Shown: one piece after another, positions 11,090 to 19,975 of the stretch
Position numbering within the stretch: the stretch's first letter is position 1
Layout of the letters: every line of letters begins with the position of its first letter
Source: Bifidobacterium angulatum DSM 20098 = JCM 7096
Lineage (GTDB): Bacteria > Actinomycetota > Actinomycetes > Actinomycetales > Bifidobacteriaceae
Direction: 5' to 3'
DNA: 64,000 nt
NCBI RefSeq assembly: GCF_001025155.1
Contig: NZ_AP012322.1
Location: forward strand, 1,178,001-1,242,000
Notes under the pieces: generated by a model
The model's database searches: none
What the model saw: only the letters and a program-made list of their open reading frames with translations
Told to the model about the DNA's origin: nothing
Program-made: the position numbers and the translations under genes

Positions 11090-11609
11090 TGGCAATGGTC
11101 GAATAGACTCGGCAGATCAGCGCATTGCAGCATCGGTTCGCTGCCGACGGCACGAAATCAGAAGTCGCCCGTACCAAGGTGATTATTGTGACGACATTCG
11201 ATTTGGATGAATATGTGATGGCGGCGATCAATGCCGGAGCTTCAGGGTTCCTGTTGAAGGATACCGAACCGGAGACGCTGCTGAGCTCGATCCGCACGGT
11301 ATACCGAGGCAATGCGATCATCGCGCCATCCGCCACCAAACGCCTGATCGAGAGGATGACCACGGGTGCCGGTCTGACGGCCGCCCCGGCCCAGCCCACA
11401 TACACCGATCCGGAACTCGATGAGCTTACCGACCGCGAGCGCGAGGTGCTGATCGAAATCGCGCGGGGTCTGTCGAATCAGGAAATCGCGGACAAGCTGT
11501 TCATCGGTCTGCCTACGGTGAAGACGCATGTGGCGCATATCTGGCAAAGATCAACGCCCGCGACCGTGTGCAGGCCGTGGTGTTCGCCTACGAGAATCAT
11601 CTGGTCTGA
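11090..11609 (+). pseudogene. Broken second copy of the NarL-type response regulator
   Basis: From about 11109 the bases match the intact regulator closely, including the unusual HRFAADGTKSEVA insert and the whole LuxR domain. The first half of the receiver, with the phosphoacceptor Asp, is missing: only shreds such as ATGCCTGGCAATGG remain before 11110. Near 11540 one base of the expected CATATCCTGGC is lost (CATATCTGGC). This throws the last 25 codons out of frame, although the old frame still reaches its TGA at 11607-11609. The first 130 bases or so are nearly identical to 6799-6930, while the rest has drifted, which suggests partial gene conversion. It cannot make a functional regulator. 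Confidence 0.88.
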
Positions 11610-11669
11610 TTCGGCCGTCTTCCGATTCCGGCTCCTGTACATCGGCCGGCCTTATGCCGGCATAAATAT

Positions 11670-11715
11670 CGTTGCCGTCCGATTCGTTCGCTGTAGAACG
11701 GGTCGGACGGCAACG
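11670..11715. terminator. Long hairpin between the regulator pseudogene and alkaline phosphatase
   Basis: Thirteen bases at 11670-11682 (CGTTGCCGTCCGA) pair perfectly with 11703-11715. The structure sits between two convergent units and is probably the phosphatase terminator; T-rich bases follow on both sides. Confidence 0.7.
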
Positions 11716-11747
11716 GTTTATGTCAGGCTGTTTGCGTCAGCGTTGCG

Positions 11748-13820
11748 TCAACGCTCGTTCTTCGCGGCCTTGGCGGTTTTGATCAGCATTGCGAGAGCTG
11801 CCATGATGGCGGCGGCCAGGGCGATGGCGATCAGCGCGGCACCGGTTTTGCCCAGCATGTTCTGTTCAGCGCCGTTCTGAGCTTTGCCGGAGGCGATAGT
11901 GCCGCTGGGTTCGGTGTTGTCGGCCTTCGTGTCCGAAGATCCCTGCGCGGGCGCTTGGAAGTCGAAGCTGACGGTCTTGCCGGACTGTCGACCGGTCACG
12001 GTGAGCGTGTACTCGCCACCTTCCGTGATGCTGTCCAGGGCGATGCCGGTGGATTGTGCGGTCTTCACGCGCACGCCGGAAACGGGGGTGCTGGAGTCGG
12101 ATGTCGCCAGGGTCTTGCCGGAGGTCTTGTCTTTGAGCTCGTAGGAGAGCACCGCATCGCCGTTGAAACCGGTGGCTTCAGCAGTGTATGCGCCGTTGTT
12201 CGCGTTGACCTTGACTTCGGCGTTGGATGACAGTGCGCTCTGGGATTCGGTGGAGGTGGCCAGTCCGAGCGCTCCGGCGATGGTGTAGAAGTTGTCGGTC
12301 TGGTCGGTCAGGCCGGTGACGCGCTGGGCGCCGGGGCCGGAGGCTGCGATGCGCAGCTGGGTGCCGGTGTGTTCCATATCGCCGCCGTTGTAGCCGCCGT
12401 CCTCGTCGCGGGAGTCATCCTGCGCGGTGCCGTAGGAGACGACCATGTTGATGCCGTCGGCGGTCTTGAGCACGGTGGACAGTGCATAAGCCGGCTGGGC
12501 GTTGAGGATCTGGGAGGTGTGGGCATGGTCGGCGGTGACGATCACAAGCGTATTGTTCAGGTCGACGTTCTTGAGCGCATAGGTGATGGCCTGGTCGAAG
12601 TCATCGGTCTCGCCGATCTGACCGCAGGCGTTGCCGGCATGGTCCTGCTTGTCGATGGACGCGCCTTCGACCTGCAGGAAGTAGCCGTTCTTCTGACCGT
12701 TCGGATTGGCGCCCAACAGATCAAGCGCCTTCTTGGTCATGTCCTTGAGCGAGACGCCCTGGTTGCCGAGCCAGTCGGCGTTCGGAGTGCATACGGTCGG
12801 GTTGGCGTCCTTGGCCGGATCCTTGGCGGTGGCCTTGGAGGGGTTGAACTTGGTGGGCATGTTGCCGTCGCTCATCAGGGCGAGCACCGGCTGGTTGTCC
12901 TTGTATTGCAAGGCGTTCATGGCGGCGGGGTCGTTTTCGACGGTTTGGAAGCCCATTTCCCTGGCCTGTTCCCACACGGTCTTGCCTTGGTATTCGCCGC
13001 CCTGCACGGTCTGACGGAAGTACTTGGAACCACCGCCGATGGTCACGTCGGCACGGGTGTCGAGCAGCTGCTCGGAGATGGAGCCGATGCCGCCGTTCTC
13101 CTTGAGCTGATTGGCTAGGCAGCGTTTCAGGGCGTCATTGGAGGTGCCGTCGGTCTTGCCTTGCGGGCCGTAGCAGCCGCGCTCGGTGGAATGCGATTCG
13201 AGCACGGCCGGCGTGGCATCCTGGATTTCAGCGGTGGTCACGTTGCCGGTGGCCTTGCCTGCGGCTTTGGCCAGTTCGAAGAGGTTGAGCTGCGGATTGC
13301 CATACACGTCGACGTCCACGGCGTTGTTGTACGTCTTGGTGCCGGTGGCCCAAGACGAACCGGACGCGGAGGAATCGGTGACCGGGGTGATCTTGCCTGG
13401 GTTCGCATTGACTGCGAGACTGCCGTTGTTGTCCTTGCCGACGGCGCTGTCCTTGCTGCCGTTGCCCAGCGAGAACGTGGTGTACTGGCCGGTGCCTGCC
13501 TTGGCATCGCCGAGCGCACCCGGCTGGCCTACCGCGTCGAGACCCTCGAAGTGACCGTTGGCGCCCTTGAGGTAGTCGCGTGCGACGGTGATTTCGGAGT
13601 CGCCCATGCCATCGCCAAGGAAGAGGATGACGTTCTTGGCCTTCTCATTGCCGATCGAGGCGATGCGTTGCGCGCCGCCATGCTTGGCGAGTTCGGATAC
13701 GGTTTTGCCGTTGGGACTGTAGGTACCGTCCACGGCGTATGCCGGCGCCGCCATCGCACCGAGCGCTGCAACGGATGCGAATGCTGCGACAGCGCCCTTG
13801 AGCGCCTTGTGCTTGTTCAT
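11748..13820 (-). CDS. phoA: Secreted, membrane-anchored alkaline phosphatase
   Basis: This 690-residue protein hydrolyses phosphomonoesters outside the cell. A Sec signal peptide ends at AAPAYA, with predicted cleavage after residue 29. The catalytic set of the PhoA family is complete: metal ligand in LGDGMGDSE, nucleophile Ser in VTDSSASGSSWATGTKTYN, SIDKQDHAGN, VIVTADHAHTSQI and the final His in MEHTGTQLRIAASGP. A C-terminal extension of about 150 residues looks like an Ig-like fold. It is followed by MLGKTGAALI, a hydrophobic helix and a KTAKAAKNER tail, so the enzyme is held at the cell surface. LGKTG resembles a sortase signal but lacks the Pro of LPxTG, so plain membrane anchoring is equally likely. 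The start at 13820 was chosen because the signal peptide begins there. Confidence 0.93.
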   Translation of the reverse strand: MNKHKALKGAVAAFASVAALGAMAAPAYAVDGTYSPNGKTVSELAKHGGAQRIASIGNEKAKNVILFLGDGMGDSEITVARDYLKGANGHFEGLDAVGQPGALGDAKAGTGQYTTFSLGNGSKDSAVGKDNNGSLAVNANPGKITPVTDSSASGSSWATGTKTYNNAVDVDVYGNPQLNLFELAKAAGKATGNVTTAEIQDATPAVLESHSTERGCYGPQGKTDGTSNDALKRCLANQLKENGGIGSISEQLLDTRADVTIGGGSKYFRQTVQGGEYQGKTVWEQAREMGFQTVENDPAAMNALQYKDNQPVLALMSDGNMPTKFNPSKATAKDPAKDANPTVCTPNADWLGNQGVSLKDMTKKALDLLGANPNGQKNGYFLQVEGASIDKQDHAGNACGQIGETDDFDQAITYALKNVDLNNTLVIVTADHAHTSQILNAQPAYALSTVLKTADGINMVVSYGTAQDDSRDEDGGYNGGDMEHTGTQLRIAASGPGAQRVTGLTDQTDNFYTIAGALGLATSTESQSALSSNAEVKVNANNGAYTAEATGFNGDAVLSYELKDKTSGKTLATSDSSTPVSGVRVKTAQSTGIALDSITEGGEYTLTVTGRQSGKTVSFDFQAPAQGSSDTKADNTEPSGTIASGKAQNGAEQNMLGKTGAALIAIALAAAIMAALAMLIKTAKAAKNER

Positions 13821-13931
13821 ATGTTCTTCTTTCTTCCGCACGGGGCCTTCCCGCGTTGTGTATTGGATCTTGCGATGCCAACGCACACGCTATGCCGTGC
13901 GGAAGTACGGGAGGAGACCCGTAGAAGAAAT

Positions 13932-13963
13932 CCAAGTGAACCTTGATGGCCTTCAGGTGAACA
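13932..13963 (-). promoter_or_regulatory. Candidate phosphate-box direct repeat upstream of phoA
   Basis: On the minus strand GTTCACCTGAAG is followed by GTTCACTTGG, the two GTTCAC units being exactly 21 bp apart, or two helical turns. Direct GTTCACC-like repeats are the binding pattern of PhoP/PhoR-type regulators in actinobacteria. The position, about 112 bp before the phoA start, fits. The assignment is inferred from motif and context only. Confidence 0.4.
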
Positions 13964-14052
13964 CTGGTGTCCATAAGCCGCCTGATATCCCGTCACCGCC
14001 ATCCGCCCCATCAGCTTCAGCGATACAGGAAGCGACTGCGAAGTGCCGGCAC

Positions 14053-16617
14053 TCAGCTTCTGAGCAGAACCTCCTCCAAAGCGCTGACCACCGATTCGGG
14101 CAGATCCACGGTAAGGAAATCACCGTCGAACCGCGGCCCCCTGTTTATCGCGGCGAACGATCCGATGGCATGCACACCTTCCTCGCGGATCGCGGTCAGC
14201 GCCTTTTCCTTGGCGAGGAACTGGATCTGCGCGTGAAGCAGAATCTCATAGCAGTCCTGTTCCACCGGGTTCTGTGCAATCCGCAGTCCGTCTGTGAACA
14301 CCACACGCATCTGCTGGCGTGTCGGCACGTCGCGCACGGTAAGGGTGAGACTCATTGCGGCTTCGTCGTAGGCGATATCGGATGGACTCACCGCCACCGT
14401 CTTGCTCCCAACCGTCACATGGGCACAAGATTCCAGCGGACCCGGGGCAGGACGGGCAACACCACGAACGGTGATCGTCCACTCGCGCGATTGCGGTGCC
14501 GCGTCGGCGCCGTCACCGCATACCGGGTCGACGGTAAACACCGTGCTTTCATCGGCATGCCCCGAAGCACCTTCATGCCACTGCCAACGCAATTGCGTGT
14601 CGGCCGTACGCCCTGCAGCGGCATGCGCGTACACGCCGTCGTCCTCGCGCATCGTGAATTCACCGGTGGCACCCGGGAAAAGCAACACCTGCATTGCGGT
14701 CGGGTTGGCGACGGAGTTGACCTCGCTCCCCTCGCCCAGCCGTTGCATTGGCACGATCGCTCCGGCCCTGGCGAATACGGGCATCCGGTCGAGCGCGCGC
14801 CAAGCGGTGATGGAACGGCCGTCCACACCACGCGCCACATACCGACGTCCATCGAAGAAGTCGAACCATTCGCCTTGCGGCAGCCACAGGTCCGCACGTC
14901 CCCGCGCAACCTTACGGTCGGCGGCACTGACGATTGGCGCCACGATGAGTTCGGTGCCGAAACGGAACTCATCGGGGTATTCATAGGCGGCCCACGTGTC
15001 GGGAGACTGCCAGTACATCGGTTCCACAATCGGCCGGCCTTCGAATGCGGCGCGGTAGTTCATGGTGTACAGGTACGGCAGCATCGCGTGGCGCAGACGC
15101 AGCGAGGCGGTCATCGAGGCGCGCACGTCTCCCGTGTAGTTCCACGGCTCCTTGCCGGAGAACGGCGAGTTGCTCGAATGCAGGCGGTTGATCGGGCTGA
15201 ACGCGCCAAGCTGGTACCAGCGGGCTTCAAGCTCGTCGTCACGGTAGCCGAACATGTGGCCGCCGATATCATGGCTCCACCAGCCGTAGCCGATGTTGGA
15301 CGCGGTGGCGGTGAACTGAGGCTGGAATGCGAGCGATTCCCAGGTGATCACCGTGTCGCCGGAGAAGCCGACCGGGTAGCGGTGCGAGCCGGGGCCGGCA
15401 TAGCGCGAGAAGGTGAGCGGCCAGCGTCCGTCGCGTCCGGAATCAAGGTAGTGCATGTGGTTGAGGATCCACAGCGGGTCGAGTCCGGGCTGGCGGGTCA
15501 CGCCACCCTGCTGCCAGTCGAGCCACCAGAAGTCAACGCCTTCGGCCTCCATATCGTGGTGCATGGCGAAATAGGCGTCCATATAGTCCGGGTCGGTCAG
15601 GTCGAATTCGAGGTTCTCACCGCTTGCCGGATCGACGCCCATGCGCCTGGCGGCCTTCGGGTAGGCGCTTTCGAATGCGCGGATGCCGTCGCGCGGATGC
15701 ACGTTGAGCGTGGTCTTGAGGCCCTTGCGGTGCAGCTCGTCGAGGAATGCCACATGGTCGGGGAACAGGTCGCTGTTCCACGTATAGCCGGTCCATCCGG
15801 AACCGTACTTCGGGTCGATGCCGTCCACGAGATGCCAGTCCATGTCGATCACGGACGTGGTGAACGGAATGCCCTCACGCTTGAAGCGGTCCATAAGCGC
15901 CAGGTATTCGGACTGCGTGTACCGGTAGTAGCGGCTCCACCAATTGCCGAATGCGAAACGCGGCAGCAGCGGCTGCGGGCCGGTGAGCCTGTAGAAGTCC
16001 TGCACGGCTTCGATGTAGCGGTGCGCATAGCCGAAGAAGTACAGGTCGATGCACCCCTTGTCGCGCGGTGAGACCCAGGAGCCGAACGGGTTCGGTTTGC
16101 CGTTCACCTCGTCGGCGAGCACGATCACATTCGATGTGGAGTCGTCGAGTATCGCCCAGCCGTCACGCGAGATCACTCCGTCGCCCATCTCAAGCGGCTG
16201 GCCGAATTTCCTGCTGCCGTTCACCTCGTCGAGCGTGCGCGCGGTGCCTTTGAGATTGCCGTTCGTCTTGTCGCCGTAATGCCAGGTGTTGAACTGGGTG
16301 CTGGAGATGTGCTTGACGACCACGCACAGGCCTTCCTTGCTGAACGGCTTGCCGTCGTAATCGATGTGCAGGTGCTCGGTGTCAATGACGATGCGGCAGT
16401 CGCGCTGCGTCACAGTGCGCTCCACATATCGCCCGAAATCGCGGTTGAGTACGGTCTGGGTGACATGATCCTCGAAATGGCCGGTGTCGGACCATTCGAA
16501 ACGCACGAGCGCATCGGTGAGCAGGCAGATACGCCATCGGTCGCCTTGGATGATGTTGGCGGAATCAGGCTGTGGGTGCGCATTGCATACGAAGTCGGTG
16601 AAAGCGGTGTCAGTCAT
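14053..16617 (-). CDS. Glycoside hydrolase family 31, alpha-glucosidase-like
   Basis: This 854-residue enzyme has no signal peptide and is expected to be cytoplasmic. The GH31 fold is shown by an N-terminal beta-sandwich, the barrel motif TTSVIDMDWHLVDG, and the nucleophile motif WWLDWQQGG (Asp after the Leu). RYAGPGSHRYPVGFSGDT and GYGWWSHDIGGHMFG are also typical of the catalytic barrel, and C-terminal beta domains follow. Family members act on alpha-glucosides, alpha-xylosides or sulfoquinovosides; I cannot fix the substrate, though the overall pattern is closest to alpha-glucosidase. The ATG at 16617 follows GGAAGGAACC. No sugar transporter or regulator lies beside it, which is unusual for bifidobacteria. 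It lies 232 bp upstream of phoA in the same direction. Confidence 0.9.
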   Translation of the reverse strand: MTDTAFTDFVCNAHPQPDSANIIQGDRWRICLLTDALVRFEWSDTGHFEDHVTQTVLNRDFGRYVERTVTQRDCRIVIDTEHLHIDYDGKPFSKEGLCVVVKHISSTQFNTWHYGDKTNGNLKGTARTLDEVNGSRKFGQPLEMGDGVISRDGWAILDDSTSNVIVLADEVNGKPNPFGSWVSPRDKGCIDLYFFGYAHRYIEAVQDFYRLTGPQPLLPRFAFGNWWSRYYRYTQSEYLALMDRFKREGIPFTTSVIDMDWHLVDGIDPKYGSGWTGYTWNSDLFPDHVAFLDELHRKGLKTTLNVHPRDGIRAFESAYPKAARRMGVDPASGENLEFDLTDPDYMDAYFAMHHDMEAEGVDFWWLDWQQGGVTRQPGLDPLWILNHMHYLDSGRDGRWPLTFSRYAGPGSHRYPVGFSGDTVITWESLAFQPQFTATASNIGYGWWSHDIGGHMFGYRDDELEARWYQLGAFSPINRLHSSNSPFSGKEPWNYTGDVRASMTASLRLRHAMLPYLYTMNYRAAFEGRPIVEPMYWQSPDTWAAYEYPDEFRFGTELIVAPIVSAADRKVARGRADLWLPQGEWFDFFDGRRYVARGVDGRSITAWRALDRMPVFARAGAIVPMQRLGEGSEVNSVANPTAMQVLLFPGATGEFTMREDDGVYAHAAAGRTADTQLRWQWHEGASGHADESTVFTVDPVCGDGADAAPQSREWTITVRGVARPAPGPLESCAHVTVGSKTVAVSPSDIAYDEAAMSLTLTVRDVPTRQQMRVVFTDGLRIAQNPVEQDCYEILLHAQIQFLAKEKALTAIREEGVHAIGSFAAINRGPRFDGDFLTVDLPESVVSALEEVLLRS

Positions 16618-16791
16618 ATGGGTTCCTTCCACAGGTGCTCAGAACGTTCCAAATCTCCCTACAAATATATACCCAGTCCGTACACCCTGCGACACATCAT
16701 CCTCGATCACATTTCGGGCGGTTTTGCCAAATGTCCGATTCGTAATAGTCACAACGGTTATCGAAGCAGCAACCTGCCGAAATGGCAAGGC

Positions 16792-16831
16792 GCCTGCGAT
16801 GCCGGCAGCACCATGTGCTGGCATCGCAGGC
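16792..16831 (-). terminator. Strong hairpin after the FtsX remnant
   Basis: GCCTGCGATGCC at 16792-16803 pairs with the 3' arm ending at 16831, with a second stem inside (16806-16810 with 16816-16820). It lies just beyond the stop of the permease remnant and is probably its original terminator, left behind by decay. No clear T run follows. Confidence 0.55.
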
Positions 16832-16859
16832 ACCATCATGCGACCCGTCCGGCGCGTCG

Positions 16860-17075
16860 TCAGGCTTCGGTAAGCGCTTTCACCGGAGGGGTGCGCACCG
16901 CGCGACGAGCGGGGAACACGCTGGCCAGCAGCGCGGCGATCGCGGCCACGGAGAGCAGGATGCCGTTGGTACCCCAGTCGAATGGGAGCATCGTCTTATC
17001 CGCGTACAACCCGAAGATCACATATGCGCCAAGCCAGCCGAACAACGTGCCCAGTATCACGCCGCACACGATTAT
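16860..17075 (-). pseudogene. C-terminal remnant of a second FtsX-type ABC permease
   Basis: About 70 codons before the TAG/TGA region encode LGTLFGWLGAYVIFGLY, then SVAAIAALLASVFPARR and AVRTPPVKALTEA. This is a near copy of the last 70 residues of the permease at 7387-10029. Everything upstream is gone: the frame runs back into the metY terminator and has no family resemblance beyond about 17075. It is a dead duplicate. Its position mirrors the intact locus, where the permease C-terminus faces the regulator's 3' end; here phoA and the GH31 gene sit between the two broken partners. Confidence 0.85.
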
Positions 17076-17100
17076 GCCGTTGGCTGTAGGAATTGACCAT

Positions 17101-17140
17101 AGAAAAAGGGCTCGCATCACGTGTTCCGTGATGCGAGTCC
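17101..17140 (-). terminator. Rho-independent terminator of metY
   Basis: On the minus strand GGACTCGCATCAC pairs with GTGATGCGAGCCC (17128-17140 with 17108-17120) and is followed directly by TTTTTCT. It lies about 75 bp past the metY stop. Confidence 0.9.
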
Positions 17141-17214
17141 CAGCGAGTAAGCGTGCAGTTTTCATAGACCGGCGGCGTTCGGACCCCTCTGATCGCCGCC
17201 GTGCCTGAGCCGGC

Positions 17215-18528
17215 TTACTTGGCCAGACCGGATTCGCGCAGGGCCTTGAAGCCGCCTTCGAGATCCTCGATGATGTCGTCGATGTTCTCCAAGCCGATGG
17301 ACAGGCGGATGGTGCCCTGGTGGATGCCCTGATCCTCCAGCTCCTCCACGGTCTCCTGGGAGTGCGTGGTGGAGGCCGGGTGGATCACGAGGCTCTTGGC
17401 GTCGGCCACGTTGGCCAGCAGGCTGAACAGGTGCAGGTTGTCGATGAACACGCGTGCCGCGTCCTTGCCGCCCTTGATGTCGAAGGTGAAAATGGAGCCG
17501 CCGCCGTTCGGGAAGTACTTCTGGTACAGATCGTGGTCCTTACGGCCTTCGATGGACGGATGGGAGATGGATTCGACCTCCGGCACGGTCTTGAGGTAGT
17601 CGACGACCTTCAACGCGTTCTGCACGTGGCGTTCGACGCGTAGGGACAGGGTCTCGGTGCCCTGCAGCAGCAGGAACGCGGCGAACGGGGACAGGGTGGC
17701 GCCGGTGTCGCGCAGCAGGATGGCGCGCACGCGGGTCACGAAGGCGCTTGCGCCGAGGGCCTCGTAGAAGTTAAGGCCATGGTAGGAGGGATCCGGCTCG
17801 GTCAGGGTCGGGAACTTGCCCGGCACCTCGGCCCAGTTGAACTTGCCGCCTTCCACGATCACGCCACCCAGGGTGGTGCCGTGGCCGCCGATGAACTTGG
17901 TCGCGGATTCGACCACGATGTCGGCGCCATGCTCCAGCGGGCGGAACAGGTAGGGGCTGGCGAAGGTGTTGTCCACGATCACCGGCAGGTGGTGCTTGTG
18001 GGCGATGGCGGTGATGGCTTCGAAGTCCGGCAGGTCGGCGTTCGGGTTGCCGAAGGTCTCGAAGTAGACGAGCTTGGTGTTCTCCTGGATGGCGTCCTCG
18101 AACTCCTGCGGGTTCTCGGCGGAGACGAAGGTGGTGTTTACACCGTCACGCGGCAGGGTGTGGCGCAGCAGGTTGAAGGTGCCGCCGTACACGTTCTTGG
18201 CTGCGACGATATGGTCGCCGCTCTGGGTGATGTTGCGCACCGCGTATTCCACGGCGGCCGCGCCGGATGCGACGGCCAGGCCTGCGGTGCCGCCTTCGAG
18301 GGCGGCGATGCGATCCTCGAACACGCCCTGGGTGGAGTTGGTCAGGCGGCCGTAGATGTTGCCCGGGTCGGCCAGACCGAAGCGGGCCTCGGCATGGTCG
18401 AAGTTATGGAAGACGTAGCTGGTGGTCTGGTAGATCGGCACCGCGCGGGAATCGGTGGCCGGATCGGCCTGCTCCTGGCCGACGTGCAGCTGCAGCGTTT
18501 CGAAACGGTAGTTCTTGTTCTCTGCCAT
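17215..18528 (-). CDS. metY: O-acetylhomoserine aminocarboxypropyltransferase (sulfhydrylase)
   Basis: This is a 437-residue PLP enzyme of the Cys/Met metabolism family. It makes homocysteine from O-acetylhomoserine and sulfide. Diagnostic segments are YGRLTNSTQGVFEDRIAALE near the start, the PLP-binding DNTFASPYLFRPLEHGAD, the Schiff-base Lys in ESATKFIGGHGTTLGG, and SIGLENIDDIIEDLEGG at the end. The length of about 435 and the GLNFYEALGASAFVTRVRA region separate the sulfhydrylase branch from cystathionine synthases (about 390). AAAGGAG precedes the ATG. The gene is divergent from a pyridoxal kinase that makes its cofactor, a suggestive but unproven pairing. Confidence 0.93.
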   Translation of the reverse strand: MAENKNYRFETLQLHVGQEQADPATDSRAVPIYQTTSYVFHNFDHAEARFGLADPGNIYGRLTNSTQGVFEDRIAALEGGTAGLAVASGAAAVEYAVRNITQSGDHIVAAKNVYGGTFNLLRHTLPRDGVNTTFVSAENPQEFEDAIQENTKLVYFETFGNPNADLPDFEAITAIAHKHHLPVIVDNTFASPYLFRPLEHGADIVVESATKFIGGHGTTLGGVIVEGGKFNWAEVPGKFPTLTEPDPSYHGLNFYEALGASAFVTRVRAILLRDTGATLSPFAAFLLLQGTETLSLRVERHVQNALKVVDYLKTVPEVESISHPSIEGRKDHDLYQKYFPNGGGSIFTFDIKGGKDAARVFIDNLHLFSLLANVADAKSLVIHPASTTHSQETVEELEDQGIHQGTIRLSIGLENIDDIIEDLEGGFKALRESGLAK

Positions 18529-18876
18529 GGTGCGGCTCCTTTGGGGGAAGTGGTTCGTTGTCTGTCTTGAGTCACCCGCCGTGCCGTGTAGGGCGGGTGG
18601 CCAGGTGTTGGTAGAGACGATAATCCGACCGGTGAGCGCGATGCAAGCCGAACGTTATCGCACTTGCCTATACCCGCTTATCAACCGTTGGGATCATTGG
18701 CGTTTCCCATTTCCGCGTTCGCCGAAAACGATTGCCGCGGCCCGCTGCGACACGCCGAATCGTCATGCCTGATGCCGGAACATCCGGCCCGCAAATGGCG
18801 TTCCGCTTGAAGACGATTGGTCAATGGGCACCGTTAAACCGCTGAGCAGTACCCGCAAGCAGAGGAAGGATTTGCT
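18529..18876. other. Divergent intergenic region metY / pyridoxal kinase
   Basis: This 348-bp spacer holds the promoters of two divergent genes. On the metY side there is a GC-rich hairpin (CACCCGCC pairing with GGCGGGTG, about 18575-18602). I see no conserved SAM-riboswitch core in it. Nothing in it looks coding. Confidence 0.5.
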
Positions 18877-19752
18877 ATGAGTGATGAGATTCTGTTCGAC
18901 CGTGATCCGAAATACATTCCGCGTGTGGCCGCGGTGCACGATATGTGCGGCTATGGCAAGTGTTCGCTGACGGCGGCGATTCCGATTCTGTCGGCGGCCG
19001 GCTGCGATGCGTGCCCGGTGCCGACGGCGCTGTTCTCGGCGCATACGCGCTATGCCGTGTACACGTTCCACGATACGACCGAGATTTTGAATGGCTATCT
19101 GGATGCCTGGCGCAAGGAGAATGTGGAGCTTGACGGCGTGTATTCCGGTTTTCTTGGGTCGGCCGAGCAGGTCGCGATCATCAAGCGACTGTACGACGAA
19201 TACCCGCAGGCGCTTCGTCTGGTCGATCCGGTGATGGGCGACGGCGGCAAGACCTACCCCACGTACACCCCGGAACTGTGCGAGGCGATGGGCACGCTGG
19301 TGTCCGGCGCGGATGTGCTCATGCCGAATCTGACCGAGGCGTCCATTCTGACCGGACGGGCATACCCCGGTCAGGATCTTGACGACGCACAGGTGAATGG
19401 CGTTCTCGATGCGTTGCTGGATTTGGGCGCGAAGCACGTGGTGCTCAAGGGCATCGACCGCGGCGACGGCATGATCCGCAACTATGTGGCGTCCGCCGCC
19501 ACCGGCTCGACGGGGAAGAGGGAATTGGCACATGGCAAGCTGCCGTTCATGGTCCACGGCACGGGGGATGCGTTCGCCTCGGCGCTGTGCGGCGCCGTGA
19601 TGGCCGGTAGGTCGTTGGCCGAGTCCGCCCGCATCGCCGGCGAATTCGTACGTCATGCCATGGAGAGCACGCAGTATCAGCCGCATCATGATGAGCGCGG
19701 CGTGAGTTTCGAACTGAATCTGAACGAGCTGACGGGCTTGGTGCACCGCTGA
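18877..19752 (+). CDS. pdxY: Pyridoxal/pyridoxamine kinase
   Basis: This 291-residue ribokinase-fold enzyme phosphorylates B6 vitamers to give PLP. Support comes from AAVHDMCGYGKCSLTAAIPIL near the N-terminus (typical of the PdxK/PdxY group), the ATP/Mg segment LVDPVMGDGGKTYPTY, MPNLTEASILTG and the catalytic Asp in GTGDAFASALCGA. AGGAAGGA precedes the ATG. Whether it is PdxK or PdxY in substrate preference cannot be decided, so the symbol is provisional. It is monocistronic and divergent from metY. Confidence 0.85.
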   Translation: MSDEILFDRDPKYIPRVAAVHDMCGYGKCSLTAAIPILSAAGCDACPVPTALFSAHTRYAVYTFHDTTEILNGYLDAWRKENVELDGVYSGFLGSAEQVAIIKRLYDEYPQALRLVDPVMGDGGKTYPTYTPELCEAMGTLVSGADVLMPNLTEASILTGRAYPGQDLDDAQVNGVLDALLDLGAKHVVLKGIDRGDGMIRNYVASAATGSTGKRELAHGKLPFMVHGTGDAFASALCGAVMAGRSLAESARIAGEFVRHAMESTQYQPHHDERGVSFELNLNELTGLVHR

Positions 19753-19975
19753 TTCGCGGATTCGCGCATCCTGGGTAACGGCACGGCTGCATTGCTGCAG
19801 TCGTGCCGTTTTGCATTCCATGGGCGTCGGGGCCGAATCCCACAGCCGATGTTCCACGATTGTGGATTACCCGGATTTGTCCACATGCTATCCACGACAC
19901 GCCCGGCGCAGAGGGTCCCGTCCACAATGCCCATCCAGGTTGCCGGCGCTGTTCCCGCCCCGGCATTGTGGAGCC

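Noticed and set aside
13798..16071. Open frame of about 750 codons antisense to the GH31 gene
   Set aside because: The opposite strand carries an unmistakable GH31 enzyme; the antisense frame is rich in Arg/His/Val with no motifs.
18529..18700. SAM-responsive riboswitch upstream of metY
   Set aside because: Only a plain GC-rich hairpin is visible; no recognisable aptamer core.
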